In this document: positions 40,511-51,111 of the stretch, one piece after another
Numbering within the stretch: position 1 is the first letter of the stretch
How the letters are laid out: every line of letters starts with the position of its first letter
Assembly (NCBI GenBank): GCA_029207755.1
Contig: JARCOQ010000094.1
Coordinates: forward strand, 227,809-291,808
Origin: Chamaea fasciata
Lineage: Eukaryota; Chordata; Aves; Passeriformes; Sylviidae
Direction: 5' to 3'
DNA: 64,000 nt
Notes under the pieces: generated by a model
Databases searched by the model: none
What the model was told of the DNA's origin: nothing
The model's input: the letters and a program-made list of their open reading frames with translations, nothing else
Translations under genes and position numbers: made by a program

Positions 40511-41444
40511 CCGTTGGTAGTATGTACCCTCCCTGCATCCTAGTTTCGGTTTATTGGGTTTGGGTGAAATATTCTTCTATTGCTAATTTTTGGAGGGAGA
40601 CTTCTCGTCTGACCCTAAAAATCCTGCCTGCCCTAGATTGAAAAAAGTAACTCCCCTAATTTGAAAGCAGTTACATGTCGTTTTTATAAGATGTCCGTCA
40701 ATCTGCTTGCAACATTGCTACAACCCTCATCTTTCTCCATCTAGATTCCAAAACATTACTCTGCCTGGATTTCATATAGGTGTTCACCCGGTTTCAAAGT
40801 ATTAAACATGTACGTTTCAAAGTCTCCATTGCAAAATACGGGATGGGTTCTGGAATACCAGAATCACCCAGTTTCAACATGCCAAAACCATTCTATTTCA
40901 TAATGTTAGAATGTTAAGTTATAACATCTCTAAGACAATTTCTAAATATCAATTTGCAAAGTATCATTTCTTTGATGTCTTCTATGGATGGGATTCCTAA
41001 TCCCCAAAACTGCCATACTGTCAAAATGGGATCTGTGTGAAATATTTTGCCCTCTGAAAAGGTTTTACCTAATGACCATTAATCTATTTTCATCATACAG
41101 CTAGATGTAGTAAAAACCAAGCAAATACTTGTAGTAGTTTTTTGCCTAGATGGATCTCAGAACTGGCATTTGCCAAACTAAGGATGGAGCAGATCTCTTC
41201 CCTGGATCATCCTGGAAAATTTGTTTAGTAGGCAAAGGGAATTTTTATAAATTACATTAATATGTTACTGTAATTTAGGGTGGACCAGCCACCGGCAGCA
41301 GGACTCCGGTTTGCTCCGGGCCGGTCAGGATTAGACATAAGTCACCTGGCAACCCCCCTGGCTCCTTAAGGGACACGTAGAAGACCTCAACAGAAATACA
41401 ATTCAGTAAGGATTCCTAAGTAAATATTTCTGGTAATTGCTTAC
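40511..41444. other. Unassigned AT-rich sequence between satellite and promoter
   Basis: No gene, RNA or repeat family could be recognised here. The sequence is AT-rich, lacks the 190-bp periodicity and has no long open frame. It could contain old transposon remnants that cannot be identified by eye. Confidence 0.5.
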
Positions 41445-41793
41445 AGTCTGGGAAAAATTTCCTAAATAATTACAAACTTAGGACTTCTGGGAAGGAATTC
41501 TGGGGATAGAACTTCCATCTCGGCCACCGGCCACAAGAAGAACAGTTCTCTCCCACAGAACGGAAGCCTAGCACCCCAGCGTTTCACAGGCAGACGAAGG
41601 GTCACGCAGGGGAACGAACAATCTGCGGGACCTTTCTCGACCTCATCCCACAATGCCCCCTGTCTTCAGAGGGTTTCCTGGGCACACCCCTGTGGGGAGG
41701 TGCTAGTTCAGAGGGGCCTAGCTGTCTCTGCTTTTTAAGGGCTTGAATTTTAGGGAACACTCCCCTTTTTTCTCCTCCCTGGAGAGACTTAAA
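41445..41793 (-). other. Possible internal exon of a minus-strand transcript
   Basis: Read on the minus strand, a pyrimidine-rich acceptor ending in TTCCTTCAG lies just before 41,793. A good donor, CAGACT|GTAAGC, follows 41,445, bounding 349 nt. It lies downstream of the minus-strand TATA box and first donor near 42,351. Two overlapping minus-strand open frames of 63 and 71 codons cross it, but neither resembles a protein I know. Joining the putative first exon to it in the frame of its ATG gives an early stop, so a non-coding transcript is more likely. This is a weak prediction based only on splice-site consensus. Confidence 0.25.
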
Positions 41794-41817
41794 CTGAAGG
41801 AAACTCCTCTTTTCCAA

Positions 41818-42340
41818 AAATTTTAGGAGATTAAGTTAAGGGGCACAAGCCATTTATTTTCCACGTCACAGTTTAAGCAGAGGTAACTGCCCATATGCTA
41901 ATTTTAAATTGAAGGAACCCGTGCCTTTTTCAGCATTTTAAGGATTTAAAATTGGACTTCAGTTGCACTCGAACGGGTACCCCGGTAACACCTATCTCAG
42001 ACGGGAGCAATCCAGGCGTATATATAAGCTTAACACCACCTGGGAGTTTATTCTTTTTCTCCTTTGTAATTAATACATTTATATACTTACTTAGAGGTGC
42101 TAATGAGCCTTACACCATTCATAATCTTACTGTTCTTTGTCATCCTACTTAGTCACTTGTGGAATACTAATTGCAGTCACCCAGGAATAATTACCCCCGT
42201 CAACAGCAAATTACCCAAATTACTATCTTGCTATGTTACTAAAACGCTAAGTTTTATTTTTGCCCTCTAGCCTGAAGTCATTACAGCCAAAACAGAAAAA
42301 TAGCATTATTACCCCGAGGAGTTTTTTTCTCTATCGAGCC
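41818..42340. other. Unassigned sequence, possible intron of the minus-strand transcript
   Basis: Between the putative minus-strand exons there is mostly AT-rich sequence with no recognisable coding or RNA content. A TATATATAAG string lies near 42,018 on the plus strand, without other promoter elements around it. Confidence 0.4.
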
Positions 42341-42350
42341 CTGTACTTAC

Positions 42351-42538
42351 CTTGCATTTGAGTCAGAGGAGCCAAACAGCTGCAGCTCCTTCGAGAGCTT
42401 TTATACCCCGTGGGAGTTGCCTCCTCCCTTTTCCCGGGCATTCTGGGAACGAGGGGCGGGCCCAATCAGGGGTATATTAACCCCAGCTTTTGCCAAGGGG
42501 CTTCATTCCCTCCTGGGAATCAGCCAGGGTAAGAGCTC
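42351..42538. promoter_or_regulatory. Compact bidirectional promoter
   Basis: Plus strand: GC box GGGGCGGG (~42,453-42,460), CCAATCAG (42,462-42,469; NF-Y type), TATATTAA (42,473-42,480), and an initiator TCATTCC matching YYANWYY with its A at 42,505, 32 bp below the TATA start. A strong donor AGG|GTAAGA follows at 42,539. Minus strand: TATAAAAG (complement of 42,398-42,405), then a donor CAAG|GTAAGTA at 42,351/42,350. Between the two TATA boxes lies GCATTCTGGGA (42,438-42,448), whose complement TCCCAGAATGC is the core of the ZNF143/Staf site, a motif known to be enriched in bidirectional promoters. It overlaps a STAT-type TTCNNNGAA. First exons on both strands would be very short. Confidence 0.7.
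42505..42538 (+). ncRNA. Exon 1 of the subtelomeric transcript
   Basis: It runs from the predicted initiator A at 42,505 to a donor CCAGG|GTAAGA at 42,539. At 34 nt it is very short. Its start CTTCATTCCC is pyrimidine-rich, resembling but not strictly matching a 5'TOP tract. The start is set by distance from the TATA box. Confidence 0.55.
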
Positions 42539-42740
42539 TCCTCTCATTTCAGCGAAGAGGCTCTATTAGCTTATTTTTGTTAGGTGTTTTTGGGCACCTA
42601 CAAATAACAGGAGCTTTGAGGACACTACAAAGAAGATGCTATCAAATACAGGGAGTATTTAAGTTCAGGGGTTTTTTTTGCACATTCAGGGGAGGAAAGG
42701 CGCTTTTGTAATTTCTGGGTTTGTTCTCATTTTCTTTTAG

Positions 42741-42869
42741 GAGGAGCAGTACTCCTGAAGTTATAGGTCACATCCAGCACGATCTTCCAGATTCTTTCAG
42801 AAGATTTGTCACCTCAAAAGGGCCACTGTACACGTCAGAGGCAACGACCGAGATCCAGGCTTCCGATCG
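42741..42869 (+). ncRNA. Candidate exon 2 (129 nt)
   Basis: The acceptor TCATTTTCTTTTAG precedes 42,741 and the donor GATCG|GTAAGG follows 42,869. It has no relative elsewhere in the window, unlike most later exons, so support comes only from its splice sites and position 3' of the promoter. Confidence 0.45.
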
Positions 42870-43119
42870 GTAAGGCGAGGACTACGTTCAGGGTACCCGG
42901 TTGAGAGTTAGCAGGTTTTGAAGGCAGCAAAATGAGGAACGACCTGCATTTGAGGGCCTCCCCCAAGGCTTTTTTGCAAGTAATAGCAGCTGCATTTATG
43001 CGTCTTATAGCACAGAAGAGCACCTAAGATACGTAAATGTGAGCACATAAGTTTTGCTCACAGACCTGCCCTACAGTTTTGCCCCCTGCTAACTCAGGTA
43101 CCGGACATTGTAACAGCCC

Positions 43120-43570
43120 TAGGCTTAGATGCGGGACGAAGCCATAGACTCGAGGACCCGGGCACGCTTAGGCGAGGGCGAGCGGCCGCCCCCTCGGGAT
43201 TCGGCGCACGTGCCGCTAAATTCGTGCATCGATTTTCATTTTTCTTTTTCATAGCTAAGAGGCTAATCGGCGATTGGAGGGCCTTCTGAGACAGACTTAT
43301 TTCCAGTCCAACGTGGATTCACCGTACCGGTCATCTCAAAGATAAGTCAGGGGCCACGGCCTCGAGATAGGATGACAGGGGTGTCAGAAATTTATGGGTC
43401 CGGTTTAACAGCTACCAGAGGGGACAGGGGTGTCCCTTAAGGGGCCACTTAGGACAGCCGAAGGGAACGGCTATACTTCAATAGCAACTACGGGGCACGC
43501 AAGGCAGAACGGTCCCCGTCCGCATAGTGCGGTCCGGCGCGCAGCGTCGTCCAGCCCCACTCAGCGATCC
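43120..43570. promoter_or_regulatory. CpG-rich island-like segment
   Basis: CpG density rises sharply compared with both flanks. The segment contains a NotI-type GCGGCCGC (43,182-43,189) and many further CG dinucleotides up to CGGTCCGGCGCGCAGCGTCG near 43,530. It lies in the first long intron of the plus-strand gene, just before the first repeated module, and could be a downstream promoter or enhancer. No TATA box is apparent inside it. Confidence 0.5.
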
Positions 43571-43599
43571 CGTTAGCTGTCAAGGGGAAGCATTAATTT

Positions 43600-45730
43600 T
43601 GATCCCAATGCTGTGGTGCAGGGCAGTCCAGTCCTGGTGCATGTCCTGTCAGTTGTCTGTTGTGCACTCTGTGTCTTTTGAGTGTCTTGTATTTCATGTC
43701 ATTTTCTCTGGCTTTTCAAGGGGCCATCAAAATCCCGGCATCATTTTTAGCATCTCCGGTCCCTCAGTTCCTCGGCCAGGCGCCGATACCATCAAACCAT
43801 CGACTCGGGAGCTCAGGCCAGCATGGGAATCGTATTTATTTTCAGAAGCATCCAGTTTACTGTCTTTTCAGGTCTTGTTCTGAGCTGTACTGACAGCCAA
43901 GCACCACCACGATCCATTCCGGTGGATTAGGACTTGTAAGGATGCAAAGCTAGGGAGAGGATTCTGACCGGAGCATTCTCAAGCGTCCATCTTTGAGGTT
44001 CTTGGGATAATTCATCCCCTTAGCATCTTTTTTCCTGCAGGTTTCTCTGAGCCCGGTCAGCTCTCCATCCGTCTTACCTCGATCATCTCCTCCCGAGTTC
44101 TCTCGGTCCTCAGGGTCATTCCTCTCTTCGAGATTTTTTCTTTCCCTGTCGCGTCTCCTCGTTTGTTGCGTCTTGTGTCACGGGTGTGGGTGTGTATTTG
44201 GCCCAGCGCTGCTCTGCCCTGCCCTGTAGCACAGCTGGGTGTAGGGGTAATAGGACAAATTTGAAGTGCAGGGTGCATTGGCTTCTAGGTGGGATCTGTA
44301 GACTGACCAAGATGTGTGGAGCTGTCAAGTTATCCTGCAGCCCTTTGACTTTTGTCCTAACTTTCTTTCAGATGCAGACTGATTAAACCTGTGGCAGAGC
44401 AGCCCCTATCGGTGGAGTCGGTTCTCCCGAGAAGGTCAGTCCAAGTTGGTCTTTGCAGGGGAGGTGTAAATGGTGGCTCTGTTACAGCCCTGACCTTTGT
44501 CTTTGTTTTTAGGAGCTAATGCAGGATATTGGCAGTCCAGAAGAAGCGGGCAAGGTGAGCATGGACCGGTGAACAGAAGCAGTTGTTATTTCTCCGGTGT
44601 CAATTTCTGGTGCAACTCTAACCATCCACTGTTGGGTTTTTTTTTTTTTTTTCAGGTGGTCTGGTTTTGAGATGTCCTCTTTGTGGATTCCAGCGGCCAG
44701 GTAGGTGTCAGCTTACGTCAGTTGCAGTTTGTCTTTGCAGGGGCAGTGTAATTGGTGCCCTTGTTACTGCCTGTTTCTTTGTCTCTATTTTTAGGAGGTA
44801 AAGCAGGATGTTGGCGGTGAAGGTGAAGCGTGCAAGGTGAGCATTGATCTGCGGACAGAACCGGTTGCTGTTGCTCAGGTCTCAGTTTCTGGTGAAAATC
44901 TAATATCTGCTGTTTGTTTTCTTATTTTTAGGTGGCCCGCTTGTGAAATGTCCCGGTCGTGGGTATCAGCAGCCAAGAGGGTGTGTGCTTAAGTCAGTCC
45001 CAGTTTGCCTTTGCCGGGGCAGTGTAAATGATGACTGTGTTACAGCGTTGTTTTTTGTCTTTTTTTTTAGGAGGTAAAGAGGGATATTGGCAGTCCAGGT
45101 GAAGTGGCCCAGGTGAGCATTGTCCGGTGGATGGAAGCAGCTGTTATCACTCAGGTCTCAATATCTGGTGCAACTCCAAGGTTGTATTTTTGTCTGTTTT
45201 AGGCAGTCTGCTGTCATTATGCTGAAGTCCCTTCTCCAATGAGGTGATGGACCGGGTCCCTCTCTTTGGAGCCCTTCAGAAGCATTACAGGACTGTGTGA
45301 TCAAGCCTCGATTTCTCCGTTTGAAGCTGCTTTCCAGGTAGTCTTTGATAACGGCCGAGGAGTCGGGGAGGCAGGGAGGAGAGGAGGAGCGAGCGTCCTC
45401 TCAAGTATCAGCAATGTCAAATCCCTTGTCTGCTCTTAATCCAGACCTACCCCCTGACGATGCCATCACCCTCCAAGCATGGCCGAGGCAGCGGGCCCGA
45501 GCACCCAGGCGTTCTCAAGAGGCGGTGGGTAGCAGAATTGTTGGGTTTTGGGCGATGCGGTGCTAAGACCACACAGTGATGTTTGCTTTTCTTTATTGCA
45601 GCTGACTAAGAGAGAGCAACCTGGTGTTAGCAGGAATTTCCCTGAGGGAGAGGCGGCCTTCCTTTTCACCTGCCAGGATTCTGCATCTCCAGATGTCTGA
45701 GAGATAAGTGGAGGGCTCCGAGCCATGGAG
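43600..45730 (+). ncRNA. Gene module, copy 1 (three A/B micro-exon pairs)
   Basis: Candidate exons are 43,872-43,935 (64 nt), one starting at 44,041 with unclear end, 44,372-44,434 (63 nt), A1 44,513-44,554, B1 44,656-44,700, A2 44,795-44,836, B2 44,932-~44,980, A3 45,071-45,112, B3 45,203-45,337, 45,445-45,524 (80 nt), and one from 45,602. All three A exons are exactly 42 nt, beginning GAG and containing GGATATTGG or a close variant, with donors GTGAGCATT. A-exon starts are 282 and 276 bp apart, showing a nested tandem duplication of exon A, intron, exon B, intron. Copy 1 has one more A/B pair than copies 2 and 3. Confidence 0.6.
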
Positions 45731-45819
45731 GGGATGAAAGCGGGGGGCCGGGTCGGCTTTCCACCGGGCGGGGGTTTGGAGACGGGGCCATCCAAGAAGC
45801 GGCCCCTTAGGCTTCCTAC

Positions 45820-47660
45820 AGGGAAAGTCTCCCTTTTGATCTCTCCACTGAGGTGTGCAGGGCAGAGCAGTCCCGGTGCTTGTCGTGTCCCTCGTTTGTT
45901 GCGCACTCTTTGTTTCATGTCTTTTGCCTTAGCTCTTCAAGGGGCCTACCAAAAACCCTGGCATCCCTCTTAGCCTCTCTGGACTCTCAGTTCCTCGGCC
46001 AGGTGCCAATGCCCTCGGACCATCGACTCGGGAGCTCGGGCAGGCATGGGCATCGTATCTCTCTTCAGAAGCATCCAGTCCAATGTCTTTCCAGGTCTTG
46101 TTCTGAGCTGTACTGACAGCCGAGCACCACCAGCATCCATTCTGGTGGATTAGGACTTGTAAGAATGCATAGCTAGGTAGCAGAGTGTGACCGGAGCATT
46201 CTCGAGTGTTCATCTTTGCGGTTCTTGGGATAAGTCATCCCCTTAGCATCTTTTTTCCTGCAGGTTTCTCTGAGTCCGGTCAGCTCTCCTTTCAGCTTAC
46301 CTCGGTCATCTGCTCCCGAGTTCTCTCGGTCCTCAGGGTCATTCCTCTCATCGAGAGTTTTCTTTCCCTGTCGCGTCCCTTTGTTTGTTGCGTCTTGTGT
46401 CACGGGTGTGGGTGTGTATTTGGCCTGGAGCTGCTCTGCCCTGCAGCACAGCTGGGTGTAGGGGTAATAGGACAAATTTGAAATGCAGGGTGCATTGGCT
46501 TCTAGGTGGGATCTGTAGATTGACCCAAGATGTGTGGAGCTGTCAAGTTATCCTGCAGCCCTTTGACTCTTGTCCTAACTTTCTTTCAGATGCAGATGGA
46601 TTAACCCTGTGGCAGAGCAGCCCCTGTGGGATTCATCGGTTCCCCCGAGAAGGTCAGTCCCTGTCGGTCTTTGCAGGGGAGGTGTAAATGGTGGCTCTGA
46701 TACAGCCCTGACCTTTGTCTTTGTTTTTAGGAGCTTATGCAGGATATTGGCAGTCCAGGAGAAGTGCGCCAGGTGAGCATTGACCGGTGGACAGAAGCAG
46801 TTGTTATTGCTCCCGTCTGAATTTCTGGCTCAAGTCTAACCATCCACTGTTGATTTTTGTTTTATTTCAGGTGGTCTGCTTGTGAGGTTGTCGTGGCTCA
46901 GGCTGGCAGCGGCCAGGTGGGTGTGAGTTTAAGTCAGTCCCAGTTTGGTTTTGCTGGGGAGGTGTACATTGTGAGTATGTTACAGCCTTGTTTTTTGTTT
47001 TTATTTTTAGGAGGTAAAGTGGGATCTTGGCAGTCCAGGACCAGCTGCCTAGGTGCGCATTGACTGGTGGATGGAAGTGGCTGTAATCGCTCAGGTCTCA
47101 ATTTCTGGTGCACCTCTAAGCTTCTATTATTGTGTTTTAGGTGGTCCACTCTTCTGCTGAAGTACCCTCTGCCATGAGATCATGAACTTGGGCACCTTTT
47201 TTTGTGAGCCCTTCAGAAGCATTACAGGACTGTGTGATCAAGCCTCAATTTCTCTGTTTGAAGCTGCTTTCCAGGTAGGCTTTGATAACAGCTGAGGAGT
47301 TGGGGAGGCAGGGAGGAGAGAGGGTCCTGTCAAGTTTCAGCACTGTCAAATCCCCTGTGTGTTCTTAATCCAGGCCTACCCCAGGACGATGGCATGACTC
47401 TCCAAGCACGGCCGAGGCAGCGGGCTTGAGGGCCTGGGCGTTCTCAAGAGATGGTGAGTAGCAGAATTGTTGGGGTTTGGGTGCTGTGCTGCCAAGATCA
47501 CACAGTGATGTTTGCTTTTCTTTATTGCAGCTGATTAAGAGTGAGCAGCCTGGTGTTAGCAGGAATTTCCCTGAGGGAGAGCCAGCCTTCCTTTTCACCT
47601 GCCTGGACTCTGCATCTCCAGATGTCTGAGAGATAAGTGGAGGGCTCCGAGCCACGGAGG
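45820..47660 (+). ncRNA. Gene module, copy 2 (two A/B micro-exon pairs)
   Basis: Exons match copy 1: 46,095-46,158 (64 nt), one from 46,264, 46,590-46,652 (63 nt), A1 46,731-46,772 (42 nt), B1 46,871-46,916 (46 nt), A2 47,011-47,052 (42 nt), B2 47,141-47,274 (134 nt), 47,374-47,453 (80 nt), and one from 47,531. One frame stays open through the 63-nt exon, A1, B1 and A2 and stops with TAG as the last three bases of A2. The equivalent frame in copy 1 stops early in A1 (AGCTAA) and in copy 3 in B1 (TGTTAG), so conserved coding is unlikely. Confidence 0.6.
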
Positions 47661-47760
47661 GGACGAAAGCGGGGGGCCGGGTCGGCTTTCAACCGGGAGT
47701 GGTTTTTGAGTTGGGTTTGGAGCTGGGGTTGTCCAGGAAGCGGCCCCTTAGGCTTCCTAC

Positions 47761-49135
47761 AGGGAAAGTCTCCCTTTTGATCTCTCCACTGAGGTGTGCA
47801 GGGCAGAGCAGTCCCGGTGCTTGTCGTGTCCCTCGTTTGTTGCGCACTCTTTGTTTCATGTCTTTTGCCTTAGCCCTTCAAGGGGCCTACCAAAAACCCT
47901 GGCATCCCTCTTAGCCTCTTAGGACTCTCAGTTCCTCGGCCAGGTGCCAATGCCCTCGGACCATCGACTCGGGAGCTCGGGCAGGCATGGGCATCGTATC
48001 TCTCTTCAGAAGCATCCAGTCCAATGTCTTTCCAGGTCTTGTTCTGAGCTGTACTGACAGCCGAGCACCACCAGCATCCATTCCGGTGGATTAGGACTTG
48101 TAAGAATGCATAGCTAGGTAGCAGAGTGTGACCGGAGCATTCTCGAGTGTTCATCTTTGTGGTTCTTGGGATAAGTCATCCCCTTAGCATCTTTTTTCCT
48201 GCAGGTTTCTCTGAGTCCGGTCAGCTCTCCTTTCAGCTTACCTCGGTCATCTGCTCCCGAGTTCTCTCGGTCCTCAGGGTCATTCCTCTCATCGAGAGTT
48301 TTCTTTCCCTGTCGCGTCCCTTTGTTTCTTGCGTCTTGTGTCACGGGTGTGGGTGTGTATTTGGCCCGGAGCTGCTCTGCCCTGCAGCACAGCTGGGTGT
48401 AGGGGTAATAGGACAAATTTGAAATGCAGGGTGCATTGGCTTCTAGGTGGGATCTGTAGATTGACCCAAGATGTGTGGAGCTGTCAAGTTATCCTGCAGC
48501 CCTTTGACTCTTGTCCTAACTTTCTTTCAGATGCAGATGGAATAACCCTGTGGCAGAGCAGCCCCTATGGGTGGCGTCGGTTCCCCCGAGAAGGTCAGTC
48601 CCTGTCGGTCTTTGCAGGGGAGGTGTAAATGGTGGCTCTGATACAGCCCTGACCTTTGTCTTTGTTTTTAGGAGCTTATGCAGGATATTGCCAGTCCAGG
48701 AGAAGCGGGCCAGGTGAGCATTCACTGGTGGACAGCAGCTGTTGTTGTTGCTCCGCTCTCCATTTCTGCCTCAAGTCTAACCATCCACTGTTGATTTTTG
48801 TTTTATTTCAGGTGGTCTGCTTGTTAGGTTGTCGTGGCTCAGGCTGGCAGCGGCCAGGTGGGTGTGAGTTTAAGTCAGTCCCAGTTTGGTTTTGCCAGGG
48901 GGATGTACATTGTGACTCTGCTACAGCCTTGTTTTTTGTTTTTATTTTTAGGAGGTAAAGCGGGAGCTTGGCAGTCCAGGATCAGCTGCCTAGGTGAGCA
49001 TTGACTGGTGGATGGAAGCTGCTGTCATCGCTCAGGTCTCAATTTCTGGTGTAACTCTAACATCCACTGTTTAATTTACTTTCATTTTAGGTGGTCCACT
49101 TGCAAGATTTCCTGGTCCTGGATGCCAGTGGCTTG
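47761..49135 (+). ncRNA. Gene module, copy 3 (two A/B micro-exon pairs)
   Basis: This copy lies 1,941 bp downstream of copy 2 over most of its length and is very similar to it. Exons: 48,036-48,099 (64 nt), one from 48,205, 48,531-48,593 (63 nt), A1 48,672-48,713 (42 nt), B1 48,812-48,857 (46 nt), A2 48,952-48,993 (42 nt) and B2 49,091-49,135 (45 nt). B2 differs from its counterparts: it ends at a GCTTG|GTGGGT donor and leads into unique exons instead of the 134-nt form. Confidence 0.6.
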
Positions 49136-49236
49136 GTGGGTATCAGCTTGAGCTTTATGTATTACTGAGTTCTGTTAGATTGTGGTGGTTGTGTTTTCTC
49201 AGTGACTCAGCCTGCTGTTTTCTTTGTGTCTTTGCA

Positions 49237-49560
49237 GGTGCTGCTACTGTCCTACACATGGCAAGGATTAGGGGCAAGCGGGTAAGTTGGCTTTTAGGCA
49301 TTAGGGGTGATCCATAGGCATGGGGTGTGTAGCAGCATGCTAAATGTGTACCTTTTCCTTTTGCAGGTACCCTCTGGGTAGACTGTGGAGCCAAATCAGT
49401 ATCTGAGGTGAGTTGGGGCAGAGGTGCTTGGAAAGCCTGGGGATTAGTTTCCTGTCACACAATTTTCACAGTTTGTACTTTGTTGTCTTAGGTATTGAAA
49501 GGAGGTGCGGAGCCTAAGTTTGGATACGGCAGTGCCGAAGTCCTCGGAGGATGGATTTTG
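49237..49560 (+). ncRNA. Unique downstream exons of the transcript
   Basis: Three short candidate exons follow module copy 3. They are 49,237-49,281 (acceptor TGTCTTTGCAG, donor CGG|GTAAGT), 49,367-49,407 (acceptor CCTTTTGCAG, donor GAG|GTGAGT) and one starting at 49,492 (acceptor TTGTTGTCTTAG) whose donor is unclear. The first two have close-to-consensus splice sites and the same small-exon style (45 and 41 nt) as the repeated modules. Confidence 0.5.
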
Positions 49561-49938
49561 TCCGCTCGTCTTCCAAAAGATAAGTGTTGGGGCTTGTGTT
49601 TGGGTGCAGGGGAAAGAACTTTGGAAGTGGGAGGCAATTTCACATTAGCTTAGAAGAGAGGGCCCTAGTGGGATGGGTCCCTCTGAAGTAATGCGAGAGG
49701 GTTTCCCCTCGGTCTCGCTGGAGCATTTGCCGGGCAGGGCAGTTCAGCATTCTAGCGTGTTTTGCGTCGTCAGCAGTCTTTGAGTCTCGGCGGCCTAGCG
49801 GACGTTTTCACCCGACGAGGTCGCCTTTCATCCGGAGGCATCGCCACGGTCACCCGGCAGTCATCGCTTTCTTCACTCGGCTTCCCGAGCTTCTGGAGCG
49901 TCCTCTTAACAGCTTAGGCACTTAGTCTAGTGAGCAGT

Positions 49939-50780
49939 TTTGTTTGTATTGACTTGCAAGTGACTATGTTTGTTTTGTATTGCAAGTGACTATGTTTGTT
50001 TTGTATTGCAAGTGACTATGTTTGTTTTGTATTGCAAGTGACTATGTTTGTTTTGTATTGCCAGTGACTCTGTTTGTTTTGTATTGCCAGTGACTCTGTA
50101 TTGTATTGCATTGCCAGTGACTCTGTATTGTATTGCATTGCCAGTGACTCTGTATTGTATTGCATTGCCAGTGACTCTGTATTGTATTGCCTGTGACTCT
50201 GTTTGTATTGTATTGCCTGTGACTCTGTTTGTATTGTATTGCCTGTGACTCTGTTTGTATTGTATTGCCTGTGACTCTGTTTGTATTGCACTGCCTGTGA
50301 CTCTGTTTGTATTGCAAGTGACTCTGTTTGTATTGTATTGCAAGTGACTCTGTTTGTATTGTATTGCAAGTGACTCTGTATTGTATTGCATTGCCAGTGA
50401 CTCTGTATTGTATTGCATTACCAGTGACTCTGTATTGTATTGCAAGTGACTGTGTTTGTATTGTATTGCAAGTGACTCTGTATTGTATTGTATTGCAAGT
50501 GACTCTGTATTGTATTGTATTGCAAGTGACTCTGTATTGTATTGTATTGCAGTGACTCTGTATTGTATTGCACTGCCAGTGACTCTGTTTGTATTGTAAG
50601 TGACTCTGTTTGCATTGCACTGCCAGTGACTCTGCGTTGCAAGTGACTGTTTGTATTGCACTCAAAGTCACTGTGCTTGTATTGCACTGAAAGTCACTGT
50701 GCTTGTATTGCACTCAAAGTCACTGTGCTTGTATTGTATTGAAAGTGACTGTGTTTGTATTGCACTCTAAGTCATGATGT
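49939..50780. repeat. Intronic minisatellite of TGACTCTG / TGTATTG units (26-32 bp)
   Basis: About 30 tandem units combine TGTATTGC with AAGTGACT, CAGTGACTCTG or CTGTGACTCTG. The first units, at 49,955, 49,981 and 50,007, are exactly 26 bp apart; later units are about 27-32 bp. The distal end (~50,650-50,780) switches to CACTCAAAGTCACTGTGCTTG-like units. Long open frames appear on both strands but are products of the repeat. It lies between unique exons of the plus-strand gene. Confidence 0.9.
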
Positions 50781-50974
50781 TGCTGTATCCTACTGTATGA
50801 CTTATGCTTGAGCTGCCCTGCCCTGGCACAGTCACAGTTAGGTAGAAGAGTTGTAGGGCTTTGCAGTTCATCTTTTTTCTGTGGAGTTTTGGGTAGAGAA
50901 GGTATGGGCCCTGAGGGGGGATGATGCCTAGCTGTCAGGTAACCACTTGTTGACCACCTGTCATTGTCTTGCAG

Positions 50975-51038
50975 GTCTCCGGGCAGGATTAGTCTCTCTG
51001 TGGTTGCTGATGCTACGGAGTCTCTTGGAATCTACTGG
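50975..51038 (+). ncRNA. Candidate exon (64 nt) before the terminal exons
   Basis: The acceptor CATTGTCTTGCAG precedes 50,975 and the donor TACTGG|GTAAGC follows 51,038. It is the last internal exon before the triplicated terminal exon. No coding frame is evident. Confidence 0.5.
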
Positions 51039-51111
51039 GTAAGCTGAAGAGTGACTGTGTATGTCTGAGACTTGTCTGTCTGCTTGGGTTTGCCTGTGCG
51101 AGTGTGTGTGC

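Noticed and set aside
41462..41817. Minus-strand open frames of 63 and 71 codons as a gene or endogenous retroviral fragment
   Set aside because: No recognisable domain or motif; they overlap in different frames and are no longer than chance would allow.
45466..45918. 150-codon minus-strand open frame
   Set aside because: It runs antisense to the exons of the plus-strand module; the corresponding region of the next copy keeps only a shorter frame, and no domain is recognisable.
49990..50713. Two 223-codon minus-strand open frames with Gln/Asn/Tyr/Thr repeats
   Set aside because: Both come from the minisatellite in different frames.
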